Source: a virus
Reading direction: 5' to 3' (one strand)
DNA length: 27,343 nt
IMG/VR virus record: IMGVR_UViG_3300030101_000167
Location: 1 to 27,343 of that record
The translations under genes were made by a program, and so were the position numbers. The notes under the pieces were generated by a model. The model saw only the letters and a program-made list of their open reading frames with translations, searched no databases and was not told where the DNA came from. Positions 15,440 through 23,041 of the stretch are shown here, piece by piece (position 1 is the stretch's first letter; the number at the start of each line of letters is the position of its first letter).

Positions 15440-16177
15440 ATGGATTTAAAAAAGCAAATATTAGTAGCCTTAGGACTAGATGAAAAAGAAGTACAACTAG
15501 GTTTTCAGGCTAAAACAGAAGATGGTACAATTATAGTATCAACTGCTGAAGAATTAGAAGCAGGTGTAGACATCAGCGTTTTAACTGAAGATGGTACTAC
15601 TATATTATTACCTGTTGGAACTTATAAACTTGATACAGGCGTTTCTTTTAGAGTAGAAGAAGAAGGAATCGTAGGAGAGGTTATAGAGTCAGAAACAGAA
15701 GAAGAAATTGAAGCAGGTTATAAAGATGATGAAAAAGAAGAAATGACAGAAGAAGTAAATTTAGATAAATTTCCAGAAACAGAAGCAGAAAAGGCAGATT
15801 GGGCTAAGTCTTATGAAGAAATGAAAGACAAAGTAGATAACCTTATGGACGCAGTAGCAGACCTTAAAGCACGTATGGGTGAAGGTGATACTGAAGAAGT
15901 AGAGATGACAGAAGAAACATCTGAAGAAGTTGTAGAAGAAAAAGTAGAAGAAGCAACTCCTAAGTCTATAAAGAAAACTGAAGTGGTTGAATTTACATCA
16001 GAAGAAGTAGAAGCAATCAAAGCAGAAAATGAAAAATTAAAAACTGAGTTAGCAGAAAGTCCTGCTGAGTCACCAATAAATACTAATAAGTTTAGTGTAG
16101 ACAGAAAACCTTTATCTACAAGAGAATACAAGAAACTTACTAGACAAGAAAGATTTTTATACAATTTAAACAAATAA
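15440..16177 (+). CDS. Capsid scaffolding protein
   Basis: A 245-residue, very acidic protein. Residues 1-75 are a small beta domain, followed by Glu-rich low-complexity stretches (about 80-105 and 145-170) and heptad-like helices (KSYEEMKDKVDNLMDAVADLKARM; EEVEAIKAENEKLKTEL). The C-terminus is basic (SVDRKPLSTREYKKLTRQER). Acidic coiled-coil middle with basic end, located between the protease and the major capsid protein, is the standard layout of a scaffold. The basic tail probably binds the capsid protein. The first 75 residues also look like the N-terminal domain seen in Bacteroidota phage scaffolds. Confidence 0.7.
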   Translation: MDLKKQILVALGLDEKEVQLGFQAKTEDGTIIVSTAEELEAGVDISVLTEDGTTILLPVGTYKLDTGVSFRVEEEGIVGEVIESETEEEIEAGYKDDEKEEMTEEVNLDKFPETEAEKADWAKSYEEMKDKVDNLMDAVADLKARMGEGDTEEVEMTEETSEEVVEEKVEEATPKSIKKTEVVEFTSEEVEAIKAENEKLKTELAESPAESPINTNKFSVDRKPLSTREYKKLTRQERFLYNLNK

Positions 16178-16200
16178 TTAATAACTAAAACAATAAAAAA

Positions 16201-17118
16201 ATGGCGTTTACAGTAACAAGTAATTTTAGTGGTAAAGCAGCAGGTTTTTACATCTCTGCGGCACTAAAAGAAACAAGAAGTTTAGACTTTTTAACTTTGA
16301 TAGAAAATATTAAGTTTAAGTCTAACATACAAAGAATGGCTGGAAGTTCAGTAGTAAGAGATGCTACTTGTAACTTTACTGACAATGGTACTCTAGCACT
16401 TACAGAAAAAGTATTAGAGCCTAAAAATTTACAAATCAACTTAGACCTATGTAAAAATACTTTACTTAGTTCTTGGGAGGCGTTACAAATGAGAGCAGGA
16501 GCAGGCGCTCCACCACCACCATCATTTGATGACTATGTTATATCTTATATGGGTGAAATCATAGCAGATGCAGCAGAATCTTCTATATGGTCAGGTGTTG
16601 CGGCTACAAATGGTGAGTTCGCAGGATTCTTAGGAACAGGTACAGGGTACTTATTACCAGGTGTTGATGCAACAGTTATACAGTCTTCTGCTTCAGGAGC
16701 ATATACAGCAGCAAACATTATAGCAAACTTACAAACTTTAACAGCAGATATGGCTGCTAATGTTTCACCAATCTTAAGAAAGGAAGATTTATATATTTAT
16801 ATGAATAGTAAGACTTATGCTTTATATATTTCAGCAGTATCTACATTAGGATATGTTAATGCTTATAATATGAATGGTGATTACGAGCCTGTATTTGAAG
16901 GATACAAAATCGCAGTTTGTCCAGGTATGGTTGATAATCAATTAGTAGCAGCACAAAGAAGTAATATGTTTGCAGGCACGGACCTCCTTAGTGATACCAC
17001 GCGAATAGCCCTCCTAGATATGAGTTCTCTTGATGGGAGCGATAATATTCGTATAGTAGCAAAATACTCTATGGGTGTTCAAACAGGAGTAGGAGCAGAT
17101 ATTGTAAGACAATCATAA
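16201..17118 (+). CDS. Major capsid protein (HK97-fold)
   Basis: A 305-residue protein directly after the scaffold. The arrangement fits an HK97-fold capsid protein: a Ser/Gly-rich N-arm, a long helix region (DDYVISYMGEIIADAAESSIWSG, residues about 110-132), then a middle domain and a C-terminal P-domain strand set (PVFEGYKIAVCPGM; RIVAKYSMGVQTGVG). A proline run (AGAGAPPPPSFDDY) lies at about residues 99-112. The protein would build the icosahedral head. Bases 16976-17050 use codons unlike the rest of the gene. A hairpin follows the stop codon, which may limit readthrough into the tail tube gene. Confidence 0.75.
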   Translation: MAFTVTSNFSGKAAGFYISAALKETRSLDFLTLIENIKFKSNIQRMAGSSVVRDATCNFTDNGTLALTEKVLEPKNLQINLDLCKNTLLSSWEALQMRAGAGAPPPPSFDDYVISYMGEIIADAAESSIWSGVAATNGEFAGFLGTGTGYLLPGVDATVIQSSASGAYTAANIIANLQTLTADMAANVSPILRKEDLYIYMNSKTYALYISAVSTLGYVNAYNMNGDYEPVFEGYKIAVCPGMVDNQLVAAQRSNMFAGTDLLSDTTRIALLDMSSLDGSDNIRIVAKYSMGVQTGVGADIVRQS

Positions 17119-17131
17119 AATTAATACAAGA

Positions 17132-17155
17132 AGTAGAGGTGTAAAAGCCTCTACT
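17132..17155 (+). terminator. Hairpin between capsid and tail tube genes
   Basis: AGTAGAGG and CCTCTACT form a perfect 8-bp stem with an 8-base loop. Only CCTTT follows, so it is a weak intrinsic terminator or an attenuator that lowers tail tube expression relative to capsid protein. It could instead stabilise the 3' end of the capsid mRNA. Confidence 0.6.
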
Positions 17156-17181
17156 CCTTTAACCTTTAAAACTTAAAAACA

Positions 17182-17748
17182 ATGGCGTGTACAGCATTAA
17201 CAAAAGGTAGAGGACTTGATTGTAATAGAATATCAGGTGGAATAAAATTTATTTATTTCGCAGTTTATGACCAAGTAACTTCAATACCAACAGCAAATGG
17301 TGAAATTACTGACTTAGAGATGGGAAGTAATAGTCTTTATAGATATACAATGCCTTTAGGTGTTGCAAGTCTTACAGATACTATTACAGGTTCTAGAGAA
17401 AACGGAACGATATTTTATACTCCAACAGTAAACATTATATTAAACAGATTAACAAAAGAAGACCAAAATCAGATAAAATTACTAGGAGCAACAAAAGTAA
17501 TTATATTTGCACAACTAAACCAAACAGTAACTGCTACAGGACACGATGTTATAGTATGTCTAGGTAGTGTTAATGGAATGGAATTAAATGCAGGAACTAT
17601 GGATAGTGGAGCAGCATTTGGTGATAGAAATGGTTACACTCTTACCTTTGACGGTTTAGAGCAGCAACCTTTCCAATTTGTGCCTGATTTTACTACCAAT
17701 CCATTTGATAATGGTGGATTTACATTAGGTGGTGTAGTATCTTCGTAG
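17182..17748 (+). CDS. Major tail tube protein
   Basis: A 188-residue beta-rich protein. It resembles tail tube proteins of Bacteroidota phages: LTKGRGLDCNRISGGIKFIY at the N-terminus, a central strand region (NIILNRLTKEDQNQIKLLGATK), and near residues 152-164 the YTLTFDGLEQQPF motif before a flexible tail ending in GG and SS. Tail tube subunits stack in hexamers around the tape measure protein. Its position right after the major capsid gene, flanked by a hairpin on each side, suits a highly expressed protein with its own transcript level. The call depends on motif memory. Confidence 0.65.
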   Translation: MACTALTKGRGLDCNRISGGIKFIYFAVYDQVTSIPTANGEITDLEMGSNSLYRYTMPLGVASLTDTITGSRENGTIFYTPTVNIILNRLTKEDQNQIKLLGATKVIIFAQLNQTVTATGHDVIVCLGSVNGMELNAGTMDSGAAFGDRNGYTLTFDGLEQQPFQFVPDFTTNPFDNGGFTLGGVVSS

Positions 17749-17782
17749 ACTTTAATTAGTAGTTTTCATATATTTCTTGATT

Positions 17783-17812
17783 AAGGTGGGCTTTTGTCCA
17801 CCTTTTTCTTTT
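17783..17812 (+). terminator. Intrinsic terminator after the tail tube gene
   Basis: AAGGTGG (17783-17789) and CCACCTT (17798-17804) form a 7-bp stem, extendable by a G-T pair, with a short loop and the T-rich tract TTTCTTTT after it. This is the strongest terminator in the window. A late-promoter-like element begins about 20 bases downstream. Confidence 0.8.
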
Positions 17813-17834
17813 AAACCCAAATAAAAAAGACGTT

Positions 17835-17852
17835 TTTCTATTATATACTATG
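17835..17852 (+). promoter_or_regulatory. Late-promoter-like element on the start codon at 17850
   Basis: CTATTATATACTATG ends at the ATG at 17850, with TATTAT (17839-17844) five bases before it and a T-run upstream (GTTTTTC). Because a terminator lies just before it, the downstream genes need a promoter here, which supports the reading of all copies as promoters. Confidence 0.6.
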
Positions 17853-18329
17853 ATACAAGTAACAAGTGAGTCTTCTTTTAATATGTACGTAAATACTGAA
17901 GGTAATCGTATAGACACATCAGTAAGTTCTGATTTAATAAGATACCTAGTAAAGTTTACTAATGATATGGACAAGTCTGTTCAATATGCGTACTCTGACT
18001 TACACTTAGTATATGAACGCTACACTAAATTAAGTTTTACTTACAATGCTACGCCTGATGTATATACAGGGGCTACTAAACTAATTCCAACAGGATATTA
18101 TAAATATGAAGTATATGAAGTTGCTTGGACAGGCGCAGTAGCAATAAGCGCAGGTAACGCTCCTATAAATGAAAATGATGTATTACCAATAGGGGCAACA
18201 CATGGAGTAGTACAGGGATTAGTAGCAATAGGAAAATTAAATGTTACTGCTAAGACAGGAACAGCACAAGTACAATATACACAAAGACAATCACCAAGTG
18301 GTACTAACTACATTTGGTATGGACAATAA
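17850..18329 (+). CDS. Conserved virion protein, 159 aa
   Basis: A 159-residue beta-rich protein. Residues 25-60 (SDLIRYLVKFTND..., YAYSDLHLVYERYTKLSF) and the central LIPTGYYKYEVYEVAW motif are typical of a protein conserved in structural regions of Bacteroidota phages. The C-terminal LVAIGKLNV strand ends the domain. The function is not known; a tail or head-surface role is inferred from context between tail tube and portal. It begins within a late-promoter-like element. Confidence 0.6.
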   Translation: MIQVTSESSFNMYVNTEGNRIDTSVSSDLIRYLVKFTNDMDKSVQYAYSDLHLVYERYTKLSFTYNATPDVYTGATKLIPTGYYKYEVYEVAWTGAVAISAGNAPINENDVLPIGATHGVVQGLVAIGKLNVTAKTGTAQVQYTQRQSPSGTNYIWYGQ

Positions 18330-18351
18330 TAACAAATAAAAACAATTAAAA

Positions 18352-18636
18352 ATGGCTATAGAAAACGTACAACAATTACTAACTGAACAACTAGGAAAGC
18401 ATAGATGTGATGTTATAGGAACAACTGCGATGTCAGGTAAGAAATACTATGCTGTTCATTTTCCTGTAGAAAGTGTAATAGCATCAATAACTGCAACTAA
18501 TGTACAAACAGGTACAGGTAGTGCAATATCTAACTTACATACGACAATGGCGGCAGGAACAACATTATTCCTTCAAGTTACTTCTATAACACTTACAAGT
18601 GGTGTAGGAATCTGCTACTACGAAGACGTTATATAA
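18352..18636 (+). CDS. Small virion-like protein, 94 aa
   Basis: A 94-residue protein with strand-like Thr/Val/Ile-rich segments (AVHFPVESVIASITATNVQTG) and a hydrophobic C-terminus ending in CYYEDVI. Not recognised. Its stop overlaps the LamG gene start (TAATG at 18633-18638), so the two are probably co-translated. The location suggests a minor virion protein. Confidence 0.55.
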   Translation: MAIENVQQLLTEQLGKHRCDVIGTTAMSGKKYYAVHFPVESVIASITATNVQTGTGSAISNLHTTMAAGTTLFLQVTSITLTSGVGICYYEDVI

Positions 18637-19412
18637 TGAAGATATTAAAATTAGGTCAAATGATTGGTGGCTCTAACTCACCAAAACCGTCAGGACTGCT
18701 TAATGAGTATTCTATAAACTTTGATGGTAATAATGACGAAGTAAACTGCGGTGATAGTAATGACTTTTCTTTTGGTAATGGTACAACAGACTCTGCTTTT
18801 AGTATCTCTGCTTGGATTAATGCTAGTAATTTGGCTGTAGATAGGGCAATTGTTGCTAAAAATTTTTCAGCCCAACAAGAATATACTTTTAAAGTTCTAT
18901 CAAATGGAGCATTACAATTTACACTATTTGATACTTTAGGGCCTAGTGCTGACCACGCTACTGTCCAATCAGCAAGTGCAGGAACAATAAGTACAGGTAG
19001 TTGGTTTCACGTAGTGGCGTCTTATGCAGGTGGTGGTGTTTCAGGTATGGGTATGTTTGTTAATGGCTCTGCACTTTCTACAACAGCATCAACTAATAAC
19101 TATACTGCTATGAGTAATGGTACTGCTGATTTTTTAATAGGAAAAGATGAAGTTATAAGAAGAATATGGAGTGGAAATATAGACGAAGTATCTCTATGGG
19201 ATAAGAAGTTAGACGCTAGTGACGCTTCAAGTCTTTACAATGGTGGTACACCTACAGACTTAACAGGTATGTCTAATCTTGTAGGTTGGTGGCGTATGGG
19301 TGACCCTAATGGTACTGCTGCATTCCCAACAATAGTAGACCAAAGCACTAACAGTAATGATGGTACAATGACTAATATGACTAGTTCAGATATAGAAACA
19401 GTAGTACCTTAA
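18636..19412 (+). CDS. LamG / concanavalin-A-like domain virion protein
   Basis: Most of this 258-residue protein matches the LamG-like jelly roll. It starts with YSINFDGNNDEVNCGDSNDF, then FSISAWINASN, GSWFHVVASY, MFVNGSALSTT, and ends with GNIDEVSLWDKKLDASDASSLYNGG, the classic end of a Laminin_G_3 domain. The final part reads LVGWWRMGD, a common after-domain motif. Such domains bind sugars and occur on fibres or capsid surfaces. Here the gene lies between capsid/tail-tube genes and portal, so a head decoration that attaches to host or environmental glycans is as plausible as a tail role. The binding target is unknown. Confidence 0.75.
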   Translation: MKILKLGQMIGGSNSPKPSGLLNEYSINFDGNNDEVNCGDSNDFSFGNGTTDSAFSISAWINASNLAVDRAIVAKNFSAQQEYTFKVLSNGALQFTLFDTLGPSADHATVQSASAGTISTGSWFHVVASYAGGGVSGMGMFVNGSALSTTASTNNYTAMSNGTADFLIGKDEVIRRIWSGNIDEVSLWDKKLDASDASSLYNGGTPTDLTGMSNLVGWWRMGDPNGTAAFPTIVDQSTNSNDGTMTNMTSSDIETVVP

Positions 19413-19422
19413 ACAATAATTT

Positions 19423-21513
19423 ATGGAAAATATACTTAATATAAACTTAGCAACTGAAACTGCGCCTGATGTACAAGAAGTACGAGGTAAAGACTATATA
19501 GAATATGGTACTGAGAATTGGAAAAATTTATATCCACAGTTTATTATAGACCTATACTACAACTCGTCAACACAAGCGGCCATTATCAATGCTACAGCAG
19601 AAATGATTGCAGGTGAAAATCTTATTATTGAAGACGAAGATGACAGAAATTTAGAAGCAAGAGTTAAATTACAAAACTTTATGGACAGGGCTAATGGTAG
19701 TGAAAGCCTACACGAAGTCTTAAAAAAAGTAGCATTTGACTTTAAGTTACAGGGAGCATTTGCACTTAACATAGTATGGTCTAAAGACAGAACACAGATT
19801 GCTGAAATATATCACGTAGGAGTAGAGAAAATTAGAGCAGAAAGACCTAATGAATTTGGTAAAGTAGAAGCATATTATATTTCTAGTGATTGGGCAAATA
19901 CAAGAATTAACAAGCCTTATAGAGTACCTGCTTTTAACACAAATGATAGAACATCAGCAAATCAGATTCTATATTCTGGTTTATATTCTCCTAATATGAA
20001 CGTATACCACACGCCAGATTACATAGCAGCAAATAATTGGGCGCTCGTTGACCAGCGGGTAGCCGAGTTCCATTTAAACAACATATCTAATGGTTTTGCA
20101 GGGTCGTATTTCATCTCGTTCGCAAATGGCGTACCAACACAAGAAGAGAGATTCCAAATAGAGCAAAGCCTATCAGATAAGTTTACAGGAGCAAGTAATA
20201 GTGGTAAGTTTGTACTTACGTTCTCAGACGATAGAAATAGAACACCAGAAATAACTCCTATAAGCGTTTCTGACGCAGACAAGCAGTATTTAGCACTACA
20301 AGAGTTATTAGTACAAAATATCTTAACAGGACACAGGGTAACGTCTCCAATGCTAATGGGTATTAAGAACGATACAGGATTAGGGTCAAATGTAGACGAA
20401 TTAAACGCTGCTGCTAACTTTTATCTAAACACAGTAGTAAAGCCATTCCAAGACCACATAGTTAAAGTTCTTAGAAAAATATTTAAAGTAAATAATATGG
20501 ATATGCCTGTTAACTTTGTACAATTAAAGCCTATTACTGTTAAATTTACAAGTGAAGACTTAAAGGCTGTAATGACTGAAGACGAAATTAGAGCAGAATT
20601 AGGATTAGAGCCACTAGACATTGAAATAAGAGAAGACTTTGCTAAAGTAGGTAGTATGATTACTGATGGCGTAGAATTGCCTTTGTTTGACACAAAAGAA
20701 GAAGCAGAAGCAGAAGCAAGAATAATTGGTTGTAGTGGCTCACACGAACATACACAAGATGGAAAGACTTATTATATGCCCTGCGAGTCACACGACCAAA
20801 TAACTAATCTTAGTAAGTGTAATTGTTCAGAAGAAGAGCCACATAGATTGTCAGACAAAACAGAACTAGAACAATTTATAGAAGAATATGGTGAAGATAT
20901 AACTGATGGTTGGGAATTGATAGAAGAAGAAAAAGTTGTAGATGAACACGAAGAGTTTGACTTTGAAAAGTCTTTAAATGACGCTACAAATGAAAAGATT
21001 GAATTAGCAACAAGCACAGGTAGAGCAATACCAAGTAGAAAATCTGAACAAGATGGTGTTTCTAAAAAGACTTACGATTATTTTAGAGTACGTTATGTAT
21101 ATACAAAAGATAATTTTTTAGTAAATAAAACAGGAGAAAATAGAGAATTTTGCAAAAAAATGATGTCCGCTAAAAAGTTATATAGAAAAGAGGATATATT
21201 AAGAATGTCTGATATGGTTGTTAATGACTATTATTATTCTGAAAGACAAAATAGAAATATAGGTTGGGGTGAAAAAGGCGCTTTAAAATATAGTGTATGG
21301 CTCTACAAAGGAGGCGGTAACTGTGAGCATTTTTGGCTAAGACAAATATACAAGACTACAATAGGAGAATCAAGAACAACTAAAATAGATGATGCAGAAT
21401 TAATAGGCTATACAAAGGCAAGAAGTGAAGGTTTTACTGCTAAAAAAAATAACGTGTTAGTAGCAAAGCCACCTAAAAGAATGAAGAATAAAGGATTTTT
21501 AAAACCAAGATAA
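19423..21513 (+). CDS. Portal protein with fused C-terminal virion domains
   Basis: A 696-residue protein. Residues 1-400 carry portal features: the start (YIEYGTENWKNLYPQFIIDL), a helical wing (AFALNIVWSKD), YHVGVEKIRAERP, and a long stem helix region with HRVTSPMLMGIKNDTGLGSN and a clip-type C-terminal helix. Residues about 435-470 form a Cys/His-rich insert (GCSGSHEHTQDGKTYYMPC and a later CNCSE). A third domain at about 548-645 has REFCKKMM, RKEDILRMS and WLYKGGGNCEHFWLRQIY, a module seen in Bacteroidota phage head proteins, possibly in place of a separate minor head protein. The portal is the DNA channel of the head. Confidence 0.75.
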   Translation: MENILNINLATETAPDVQEVRGKDYIEYGTENWKNLYPQFIIDLYYNSSTQAAIINATAEMIAGENLIIEDEDDRNLEARVKLQNFMDRANGSESLHEVLKKVAFDFKLQGAFALNIVWSKDRTQIAEIYHVGVEKIRAERPNEFGKVEAYYISSDWANTRINKPYRVPAFNTNDRTSANQILYSGLYSPNMNVYHTPDYIAANNWALVDQRVAEFHLNNISNGFAGSYFISFANGVPTQEERFQIEQSLSDKFTGASNSGKFVLTFSDDRNRTPEITPISVSDADKQYLALQELLVQNILTGHRVTSPMLMGIKNDTGLGSNVDELNAAANFYLNTVVKPFQDHIVKVLRKIFKVNNMDMPVNFVQLKPITVKFTSEDLKAVMTEDEIRAELGLEPLDIEIREDFAKVGSMITDGVELPLFDTKEEAEAEARIIGCSGSHEHTQDGKTYYMPCESHDQITNLSKCNCSEEEPHRLSDKTELEQFIEEYGEDITDGWELIEEEKVVDEHEEFDFEKSLNDATNEKIELATSTGRAIPSRKSEQDGVSKKTYDYFRVRYVYTKDNFLVNKTGENREFCKKMMSAKKLYRKEDILRMSDMVVNDYYYSERQNRNIGWGEKGALKYSVWLYKGGGNCEHFWLRQIYKTTIGESRTTKIDDAELIGYTKARSEGFTAKKNNVLVAKPPKRMKNKGFLKPR

Positions 21514-21515
21514 CT

Positions 21516-22091
21516 ATGTCATACGTATTATTTATATCAGAAGAAAAATTAAAAGAATCTACAGCAATTAACCTTAACGTAGACATTGACCTATTGCTCC
21601 CATATATACGTCAAAGTCAAAAGTTATATGTAGAAACTAAGTTAGGTACTGACCTTACACAAAAACTAAAAGACTTAATTACAGCAGGTACAATAGGTAA
21701 TGTAGGTAATGAAGCCTATAAGACTTTGTTAGACGATTACATAGGAGATATGCTACCTAATTGGGCTTTTTACCACGCTGTGCCTTTCTTACGCTTTAAA
21801 ATAGAAAATGGTAATATATATTCCAAAGTATCAGAAACAGGAACAGCATTATCAGAAACTGAAGCACAACACCTTAGAGAAGAAGTTAGAAACACAGCAG
21901 AATACTATACTGAAAGACTTATAGACTATATTAGAAACAATACATCTAGTTTTCCTGAGTACAGTACAAATAGTGGAGCAGATGTTAGTCCTGATTCTAA
22001 TGCGTATTACAATGGTATGAATTTAGAAAGACCAATGCAAAAAGGTACAAAGTTAACATTAAGAGATTTTTTAAGCGCAGGTGATTACTAA
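21516..22091 (+). CDS. Head-tail adaptor, DUF6712-like
   Basis: A 191-residue helical protein directly after the portal. It begins YVLFISEEKLKESTAINLNV, then LLPYIRQSQKLYVETKLGT, a helix pair around the DDYIGDMLPNWAFYHAVPFL segment, and ends in a flexible Asn/Ser-rich region. This pattern resembles the DUF6712 family, which I place with head completion or adaptor proteins that dock below the portal. Position supports that role. The next small gene starts on its stop codon. Confidence 0.65.
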   Translation: MSYVLFISEEKLKESTAINLNVDIDLLLPYIRQSQKLYVETKLGTDLTQKLKDLITAGTIGNVGNEAYKTLLDDYIGDMLPNWAFYHAVPFLRFKIENGNIYSKVSETGTALSETEAQHLREEVRNTAEYYTERLIDYIRNNTSSFPEYSTNSGADVSPDSNAYYNGMNLERPMQKGTKLTLRDFLSAGDY

Positions 22092-22216
22092 TGAAGAAAT
22101 TTTATAAAACAAAAATAAAGAACATAACTAAGTTGAAATCTTACTTGGATAGAAAACTAAACATTAAAAATGATGAACGAATTAAAAGACACACTACAAG
22201 TAGGAGCAGCAAATAG
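22091..22216 (+). CDS. Small basic protein, 41 aa (tentative)
   Basis: The ATG overlaps the adaptor stop codon (TAATG) and the frame runs 41 codons. The product is rich in Lys and Arg with a short helix (KNITKLKSYLDRKLNI). No function is recognised. Its second half overlaps the start of the next small gene in another frame, so at least one of the two may be shorter than drawn. Confidence 0.35.
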   Translation: MKKFYKTKIKNITKLKSYLDRKLNIKNDERIKRHTTSRSSK

Positions 22217-22331
22217 TATAGGAATAACAATGAGTATTACAGAGTGTAACGAAATATTAACGCTTGTATCTCTTGTTCTAGCAATATCTTTTACAATATA
22301 TAAGTTCATTAAATTTAAAAACGATGCCTAA
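22170..22331 (+). CDS. Small single-pass membrane protein (holin-like), 53 aa
   Basis: This frame encodes a polar N-terminus with a ...LQVGAANSIGITMSITECNE start, then one hydrophobic helix (ILTLVSLVLAISFTIYKFI) and a short basic tail. Small proteins of this plan recur before the endolysin in phages of Bacteroidota and are candidate holins. A second ATG one codon later is equally possible. Its stop overlaps the next start (22324). Confidence 0.5.
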   Translation: MMNELKDTLQVGAANSIGITMSITECNEILTLVSLVLAISFTIYKFIKFKNDA

Positions 22332-22452
22332 GAAAAGAAAACTTAACTCAACTAACCCTAAGTACATAAAACAAGAAGAAAGTGCTAAAGTGTCTAGAGA
22401 ATTTGTACACGAAGTTAAAGGGGTTAAAATATACAAACTTAAATTCTTATAA
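22324..22452 (+). CDS. Small basic hypothetical protein, 42 aa
   Basis: Starts within the end of the holin-like gene and stops one base before the proposed endolysin start. The product has a basic N-terminus (MPKKRKLNSTNPKY) and a beta-like end (VKGVKIYKLKFL). Not recognised. Its tight fit between two likely genes is the main support. Confidence 0.4.
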   Translation: MPKKRKLNSTNPKYIKQEESAKVSREFVHEVKGVKIYKLKFL

Positions 22453-22453
22453 T

Positions 22454-22819
22454 TTGGAATTAACATTTTTTAAAATGTCAGAATTTGATAGTCCTGATGA
22501 AGTAGGTAGTGGCTATAAAATGGACAGAAAATTGCTAATTAAATTAGATACAGCCAGAGGTATAGCAGGTATTCCATTTAAGATAAACTCAGGCTATCGT
22601 ACAGCAAATCATAATGACAACGTGTTAGGCGCAAGAGTAGGTTCAAGTCATAAAAAAGGTTTAGCAGTTGACATAGGTTATTATGGAAGTAGAGAAAGAT
22701 ATTTAATAGTACAATCACTAATGCACGTAGGAATAAATCGTATAGGTATAGGCAAGACTTTTATACATTGTGATGTGGATAACTTAAAAGACCCTGATGT
22801 TATATGGTTATATAAATAA
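22454..22819 (+). CDS. Endolysin, peptidase M15-like (D-Ala-D-Ala type)
   Basis: A 121-residue zinc peptidase of the M15 group, which cuts peptide cross-links of the cell wall. Seen are FKMSEFDSPDEVGSG at the start, FKINSGYRTANHN at 42-54, the zinc motif SSHKKGLAVD at 64-73 (H66, D73), and FIHCDVD with the third ligand H105. All three metal ligands are present. I chose TTG 22454, since relatives begin just ahead of the aromatic-rich FKMSEF segment and the upstream gene ends one base before. ATG 22475 is the alternative and would remove seven residues. The gene lies between two holin-like genes, completing a lysis cassette. Confidence 0.8.
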   Translation: MELTFFKMSEFDSPDEVGSGYKMDRKLLIKLDTARGIAGIPFKINSGYRTANHNDNVLGARVGSSHKKGLAVDIGYYGSRERYLIVQSLMHVGINRIGIGKTFIHCDVDNLKDPDVIWLYK

Positions 22820-22852
22820 ATAAATTTGAATATTAATTAAAACTAAATAAAA

Positions 22853-23041
22853 ATGAAAAATTACATTATTTCACAATTACTTACATCTAAGAAAGTATGG
22901 TTAGGTATATCTTCAATAGTTATACCTTTAATTGCTACAACTTTAGGTGTAGATGAATCAGCAGTTTCACAGATTTGGTGGAGTCTTATAGCGATGTTAG
23001 GTGGACAATCATTAGCAGACTTTGGAAAATCAAGCAAGTAA
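22853..23041 (+). CDS. Holin-like membrane protein, 62 aa
   Basis: Two hydrophobic segments, about residues 16-32 (WLGISSIVIPLIATTLG) and 40-53 (IWWSLIAMLGG), separated by a short acidic turn, with a basic C-terminal tail. The size, topology and position right after the endolysin suit a holin that opens the inner membrane for lysis. The start of the phosphoesterase gene overlaps its last 20 bases. Confidence 0.6.
   Translation: MKNYIISQLLTSKKVWLGISSIVIPLIATTLGVDESAVSQIWWSLIAMLGGQSLADFGKSSK

Noticed and set aside
22382-22453. Longer GTG-started N-terminus of the endolysin
   Set aside because: It overlaps a 42-codon frame, and the added residues do not resemble the start of M15 endolysins.
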